A stretch of 34,422 nucleotides of DNA, from NCBI GenBank assembly GCA_038063855.1, contig JBBTUF010000001.1:1-34422 (forward strand). The letters run 5' to 3'. This stretch comes from JBBTUF01 sp038063855 (GTDB taxonomy: Bacteria; Patescibacteriota; Minisyncoccia; Ryanbacterales; GWA2-47-10b). This document shows positions 30,903-34,422 of the stretch, in pieces (position 1 is the stretch's first letter; each line of letters begins with the position of its first letter). The notes below the pieces were generated by a model, which had not been told where the DNA came from, searched no databases, and saw nothing but the letters and a program-made list of their open reading frames with translations. The position numbers and the translations under genes are program-made.

Positions 30903-32294
30903 ATGGCTCGAATTGCGGTTAAAGATTGTGCAACAAAAGTTGGTGAAACGGTTGAGCTGGCAGGCTGGGTTGATATTCGTCGCGACCATGGAAAATTGAT
31001 TTTTATCGATTTGCGAGACGAATCAGGCATCGTACAGATGGTCATAACACCCAAAAATGAAGCCTTGCATAAAGAGGCTGATCGCGTACGCCCCGAATGG
31101 GTTATTTCAATAAACGGCGAAGTAAAAGCACGCCCCGAAGGCATGAAAAACGACAAAATCGCCACAGGATCGGTAGAAATTGGCGTCACCCAACTCATTG
31201 TGCTTAACCCTGCAGAAACTCCACCATTTGATATCACGAGCAGTGGTCTCGAAATTGGCGAGGAAGTGCGGCTTGAATATCGATACATCGATTTGCGACG
31301 CGCACGTTTGCAAAAGAATTTACGCCTTCGCGCAAAACTCGGTAAGAAACTTCGTGAATATCTTAATGCTAAAAACTTCGTAGAAATCGAAACTCCGTAT
31401 CTCACAAAATCAACACCCGAGGGTTCACGCGATTTTTTGGTACCATCGCGCCATCAGCCTGGCAAATTTTATGCACTCCCACAAAGTCCCCAACAATACA
31501 AACAGTTGCTCATGGCAAGTGGCTTCGAGCGATATTATCAATTTGCACGTGCCATGCGCGATGAAGATTTGCGCGCAGATCGTGGCTTTGAACATACACA
31601 GCTCGATATAGAGATGAGTTTTGTATCTCGCGAGAATATTTTAAATCTTGTTGAAGAAATGGTTACTCGTGTCGTTGAAAATCTTGGCTTTACAATACAA
31701 ACAAAACCATTCCCACGCTTCACCTATGCTGAAGCAATAAAAAAATTTGGCGCTGATAAATTTGATATGCGCACACCCGAAGAAAAAGAAAAAAATATTC
31801 AAGCATTCGCATGGGTTACCGAATTCCCGTTTTTTGAAAAAAATACAGAAGGGAAGTGGACGTTCACTCATAACCCATTTTCAAATCCAATCCCCGGACA
31901 CGAAGAAAAACTTTTGTCTGGCGAAATCGAACATATTATCGCCGATCAATATGATCTCGTGCTCAATGGTTTTGAAGCGGGTGGCGGTAGCATTCGCGCA
32001 CATAAGTCAGAAATATTAAAAAAAGTACTGGAAGTTATGGGGCACTCTAATGAACATATCGAAAAAGAATTTGGTCACATGCTTCGCGCATTTACGTACG
32101 GCACTCCACCGCACGGAGGAATCGCGCTCGGATTTGAACGCATTCTAATGTCGCTCACAGGCGAAGAATATTTACGTGAGTTGCAAGCATTTCCCATGAC
32201 CTCGGGCGGTAGAACTGCCGTAATGGATGCCCCTAGTGAAGTATCAAAAGCGCAACTCGATGAACTTGGACTTGAAATAAAAAAGAAAAAATAA
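30903..32294 (+). CDS. aspS: Aspartyl-tRNA synthetase lacking the GAD insertion
   Basis: The protein has 463 residues and charges tRNA-Asp (perhaps also tRNA-Asn) with aspartate. The N-terminal OB domain that binds the anticodon shows LAGWVDIRRDHGKLIFIDLRD. Class II motif 2 is RAMRDEDLRADRGFEHTQLD, and motif 3 is GGIALGFERILM. The ending AFPMTSGGRTAVMDAPS resembles the bacterial FPKT...DAPS tail. In usual bacterial AspRS (about 590 residues) a GAD domain of over 100 residues follows KKFGADKFDMR; here the sequence goes straight to FAWVTEFPFFE, so that domain is missing. The start was chosen from the position of the -10 box. scpA begins two bases after the stop. Confidence 0.93.
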   Translation: MARIAVKDCATKVGETVELAGWVDIRRDHGKLIFIDLRDESGIVQMVITPKNEALHKEADRVRPEWVISINGEVKARPEGMKNDKIATGSVEIGVTQLIVLNPAETPPFDITSSGLEIGEEVRLEYRYIDLRRARLQKNLRLRAKLGKKLREYLNAKNFVEIETPYLTKSTPEGSRDFLVPSRHQPGKFYALPQSPQQYKQLLMASGFERYYQFARAMRDEDLRADRGFEHTQLDIEMSFVSRENILNLVEEMVTRVVENLGFTIQTKPFPRFTYAEAIKKFGADKFDMRTPEEKEKNIQAFAWVTEFPFFEKNTEGKWTFTHNPFSNPIPGHEEKLLSGEIEHIIADQYDLVLNGFEAGGGSIRAHKSEILKKVLEVMGHSNEHIEKEFGHMLRAFTYGTPPHGGIALGFERILMSLTGEEYLRELQAFPMTSGGRTAVMDAPSEVSKAQLDELGLEIKKKK

Positions 32295-32296
32295 CA

Positions 32297-33022
32297 ATGG
32301 TATACCATGTCCGCGTAAAAGAATTTGACGGTCCGCTCGAGCTTTTACTCGGTCTTATTGAAACACGCAAACTCTCTATCAATGAAATTTCTCTTGGATC
32401 GGTTACTGAAGAGTATTTTCAATACCTTGAAACGCTCAAGCAAGAAATGGGGGAAACCTATCACAAAGAAATCGCAGCATTTTTGGTAATTGCCGCAACA
32501 CTCATGCTGGTAAAATCGCGCTCGCTATTGCCAGGGTTTTCGATAACCCTCGAAGAAGCGTCTGATATTAAAGAGCTTGAAGACCGGCTTAAAACATACA
32601 AATTAGTAAAAGACGCCGCTTTACTTCTTGGAGCACGATTCAAAAACCGAAATTCGCTCTACACGCGAGCTCCATTTGTGGCGGTTGCCCCATCATTTTT
32701 ACCTCCATCAAAACCATTAGACCTCTCGCGTCTATTGGGTATATTAAAATCAGTACTTGAGACTATTCCCGTAAAACAAGAACTTCCGCAAAAAACAGTC
32801 ATAAAACTTATATCTATTGAAGAAAAAATTAAAGAGCTTGAACGGCGAATCGCAGATGGTATTGTAAAAACATTTGAAGATTTTGTAGGTGACAAGAAAG
32901 AAAAATATGACGTCATTGTAAGTTTTCTCGCAATGCTTGAGCTGGTAAAGCTTGGAACGATTGCAGCCGAGCAGTCGCTACCATTTCATGGAATTCAAAT
33001 CGAACATGGAACTCGCTCGTAG
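32297..33022 (+). CDS. scpA: Segregation and condensation protein A
   Basis: The 241-residue protein is the kleisin of the SMC-ScpAB complex, which organises and separates chromosomes. The N-terminus holds the typical EFDGPLELLLGLIETRKLSINEISLGSVTEEY, shown here in parts: FDGPLELLLGLIE and KLSINEISLGSVTEEYFQYL. The helix AAFLVIAATLMLVKSRSLLP follows. The C-terminal winged helix is the region with VIVSFLAMLELVKLGTI. Length and motifs are standard. It begins two bases after aspS and overlaps scpB by 17 bases. Confidence 0.93.
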   Translation: MVYHVRVKEFDGPLELLLGLIETRKLSINEISLGSVTEEYFQYLETLKQEMGETYHKEIAAFLVIAATLMLVKSRSLLPGFSITLEEASDIKELEDRLKTYKLVKDAALLLGARFKNRNSLYTRAPFVAVAPSFLPPSKPLDLSRLLGILKSVLETIPVKQELPQKTVIKLISIEEKIKELERRIADGIVKTFEDFVGDKKEKYDVIVSFLAMLELVKLGTIAAEQSLPFHGIQIEHGTRS

Positions 33023-33524
33023 TCTCGAGGCATTATTGTTTATATCGGGCGAGCCTGTAGCACGCAAAGATATTTTGCGTCTACTCGCGTGCGATACAAA
33101 AACCCTCGACGAGGCAATCATAAAACTATCGGAAGATTTACAAACGAGAGGCATCCGAGTATTACAGCATGAGGATACTATTACACTTGCTACCGCGCCC
33201 GAAAATTCTGAAATTGTCGAAAAAATTACACGAGAACAGCTTGAAGGAGATCTGTCGCGATCAGCACTCGAGACATTGGCAATAATTCTATGGAAAGGTA
33301 AAGTGTCGCGCTCTGGCATCGATTACATTCGTGGAGTAAATTCTGCTTTTGCACTTCGAGCGCTTTTAATCCGTGGGCTCGTGGAGCGCAGTCAAGACGA
33401 AAAAGACGCACGTGTATACATTTATCGACCAACAATTGATGTATTAAAATTTCTCGGTATTACATCGCTAAAAGATTTACCCGAAATTGAAACGCTATCG
33501 AGCCAAATGAAAGAATATGATTGA
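33006..33524 (+). CDS. scpB: Segregation and condensation protein B
   Basis: The protein has 172 residues from ATG 33006, chosen because MELARSLEALLFISGEPV is the normal ScpB opening. A longer frame reaches upstream into scpA without support. It forms two winged helices. The second has RSALETLAIILWKGKVSRSGI and IRGVNSAFALRALLIRGLVE, matching the conserved ScpB core (in most bacteria TLAIIAYxQPITR and IRGVNS). It partners ScpA in the condensin complex. It overlaps scpA by 17 bases and dacA by eight, so the three are probably translationally coupled. Confidence 0.93.
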   Translation: MELARSLEALLFISGEPVARKDILRLLACDTKTLDEAIIKLSEDLQTRGIRVLQHEDTITLATAPENSEIVEKITREQLEGDLSRSALETLAIILWKGKVSRSGIDYIRGVNSAFALRALLIRGLVERSQDEKDARVYIYRPTIDVLKFLGITSLKDLPEIETLSSQMKEYD

Positions 33525-34419
33525 AACATTTGGAATTTTTATAGCGCTCGCACTTTCTTTTTTCCCGGCACGATCTCCCTCAAATGCCGAGGTTGCTCCC
33601 GCGCATACAATCCAGCAAGAGCCACATATTATAATTGATGATTCGTACACGGCGCACTCTGTGCTTTTGTTTAATTTTGACGACGACAATAAAATCGCAC
33701 AGCGTGCGAGTGACACGGCACTGCCAATCGCAAGTATTACAAAAATTATGACAGGGTATATTGCACTAAAGAATCTTTCGCCCGAATCCCAGATACGCAT
33801 GAGCAAGGAATCTATCGAGACTGAAGGAACAATCGGCAAGTTTCGAAGCGATGAAATTTTTTCTTTGCCTGGCATTCTAGAAGCTATGATGACAGCCTCA
33901 TCAAACGATGCCGCCATGGCTCTTGCCGAGCATATTGGACGCGAACGCGGTGGTAAAGATTTTGATGAGTCAATACAAATTTTTGTAACCCTCATGAACG
34001 AAACAGCGCACGATCTTGGCATGAGTCATACAACATATATAAACCCAACAGGCCTTGATACAGTTGAAAAAAATCCGAGCAATTACTCGACCGCAGATGA
34101 TCTTGCGATACTATTAAAAACAACGTCGATAGAAACCCCACTCTTGTGGGATTTATCACGAGACTCAAATACCACCATACTTTCAGATCGTGGAGTACCG
34201 CATGATTTTTTTAATCTTAATATTTTAGCGCCACACATTATGCATTTTATTGGAGGAAAGACTGGCTCAACCGATACCGCTCGTGAATCAGTCGTAGAAA
34301 TATTTGAAGCGCCCCTTGGGTTTCGACGTGGGCTTATTGTGCTTGGAGCAGATCCGGGAGGAAAGCGCTTTGAAGAAGCTACTCTCATTATCAATCAAAT
34401 AACATCCGTATTACCATAA
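33517..34419 (+). CDS. dacA: D-alanyl-D-alanine carboxypeptidase (S11 family)
   Basis: The 300-residue protein removes the last D-Ala of peptidoglycan side chains outside the membrane. The active-site motifs are SITK (Ser73, Lys76), SSN (Ser128-Asn130) and KTG in FIGGKTGSTD. An N-terminal hydrophobic stretch, FGIFIALALSFFPA, serves as signal or membrane anchor. The C-terminal beta domain and anchoring helix of classic PBP5 are missing, so this is a minimal form. It overlaps scpB by eight bases. It belongs to the same D-alanine cell-wall theme as alr at the other end of the window. The stop is complete, three bases before the window end. Confidence 0.93.
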   Translation: MIETFGIFIALALSFFPARSPSNAEVAPAHTIQQEPHIIIDDSYTAHSVLLFNFDDDNKIAQRASDTALPIASITKIMTGYIALKNLSPESQIRMSKESIETEGTIGKFRSDEIFSLPGILEAMMTASSNDAAMALAEHIGRERGGKDFDESIQIFVTLMNETAHDLGMSHTTYINPTGLDTVEKNPSNYSTADDLAILLKTTSIETPLLWDLSRDSNTTILSDRGVPHDFFNLNILAPHIMHFIGGKTGSTDTARESVVEIFEAPLGFRRGLIVLGADPGGKRFEEATLIINQITSVLP

Positions 34420-34422
34420 AAT

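Noticed and set aside
32952..33005. Longer N-terminus of scpB from 32952
   Set aside because: The added residues lie over the scpA end, are not ScpB-like, and the normal ScpB opening begins at ATG 33006.
1..34422. Alternative genetic code (UGA or UAA recoded)
   Set aside because: TGA ends several intact genes (radical SAM, kinase, scpB, amidotransferase) and TAA ends many others. Only one internal stop is seen, in the amidotransferase.
1..34422. CRISPR-Cas, restriction-modification or toxin-antitoxin defence system
   Set aside because: No such gene or array was found on either strand. The closest hint, the 57-residue protein with a HicB-like pattern, has no toxin partner.

Overview
The window most likely comes from a small-genome bacterium of the Candidate Phyla Radiation (Patescibacteria). 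This is inferred from several signs: compact AT-leaning genes, many start codons lying 5-10 bases after a -10 box with no Shine-Dalgarno site, an aspartyl-tRNA synthetase lacking the usual GAD insertion, and an RNHCP protein. Stops are ordinary TAA, TAG and TGA, so no UGA recoding is seen. No database search was possible; names rest on motifs and architecture.

Layout. 1-711: the 3' part of a tRNA-Lys, a damaged tRNA-Lys-like copy carrying three hairpins, and a small conserved hypothetical gene. 748-6584: alanine racemase, RNHCP protein, an E1/ThiF-like adenylyltransferase, an MIO-type aromatic amino acid lyase or aminomutase and, one base behind it, a PaaK-like AMP-forming ligase. 6596-12072: a tryptophan/chorismate-flavoured block. 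It holds a BtpA TIM-barrel gene, then a minus-strand operon of a glutamine amidotransferase (broken by one in-frame TAA) and a divergent TrpD, led by a T-box riboswitch. Divergent from this are a chorismate-mutase-like/methyltransferase fusion and a tryptophanyl-tRNA synthetase. A nitroreductase-like gene follows.

13189-16900 is the most interesting part: an apparently complete ribosomal-peptide (RiPP) cluster of the thiazole/oxazole (TOMM/LAP) kind. In transcription order on the minus strand it has a single-chain enzyme fusing an RRE-like leader-binding domain, a SagB-type azoline oxidase and a YcaO cyclodehydratase; a 44-residue precursor whose tail is Gly, Cys, Ser and Thr rich, followed by a hairpin; a YjaZ-type zinc protease; and a half-length MFS exporter. 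A methyltransferase (17067), an ATP-grasp enzyme (18082) and a minus-strand operon of radical SAM/SPASM enzyme, P-loop kinase and NUDIX hydrolase lie beside it.

21132-21681 is an IS200/IS605-type element with a frameshifted transposase. It appears to have landed in the -35 box of the radical SAM promoter and restored that box with its own end. The rest is a sensor kinase, small membrane proteins, a secreted lipase-like protein with MopE-type repeats, an ABC exporter, a secreted GH17-like protein, aspS, and the housekeeping run scpA-scpB-dacA. The trp block, the RiPP enzyme and precursor, the radical SAM gene and the secreted proteins have strong Shine-Dalgarno sites. Most housekeeping genes, and a few accessory ones, look leaderless. 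This suggests that part of the accessory content was acquired.
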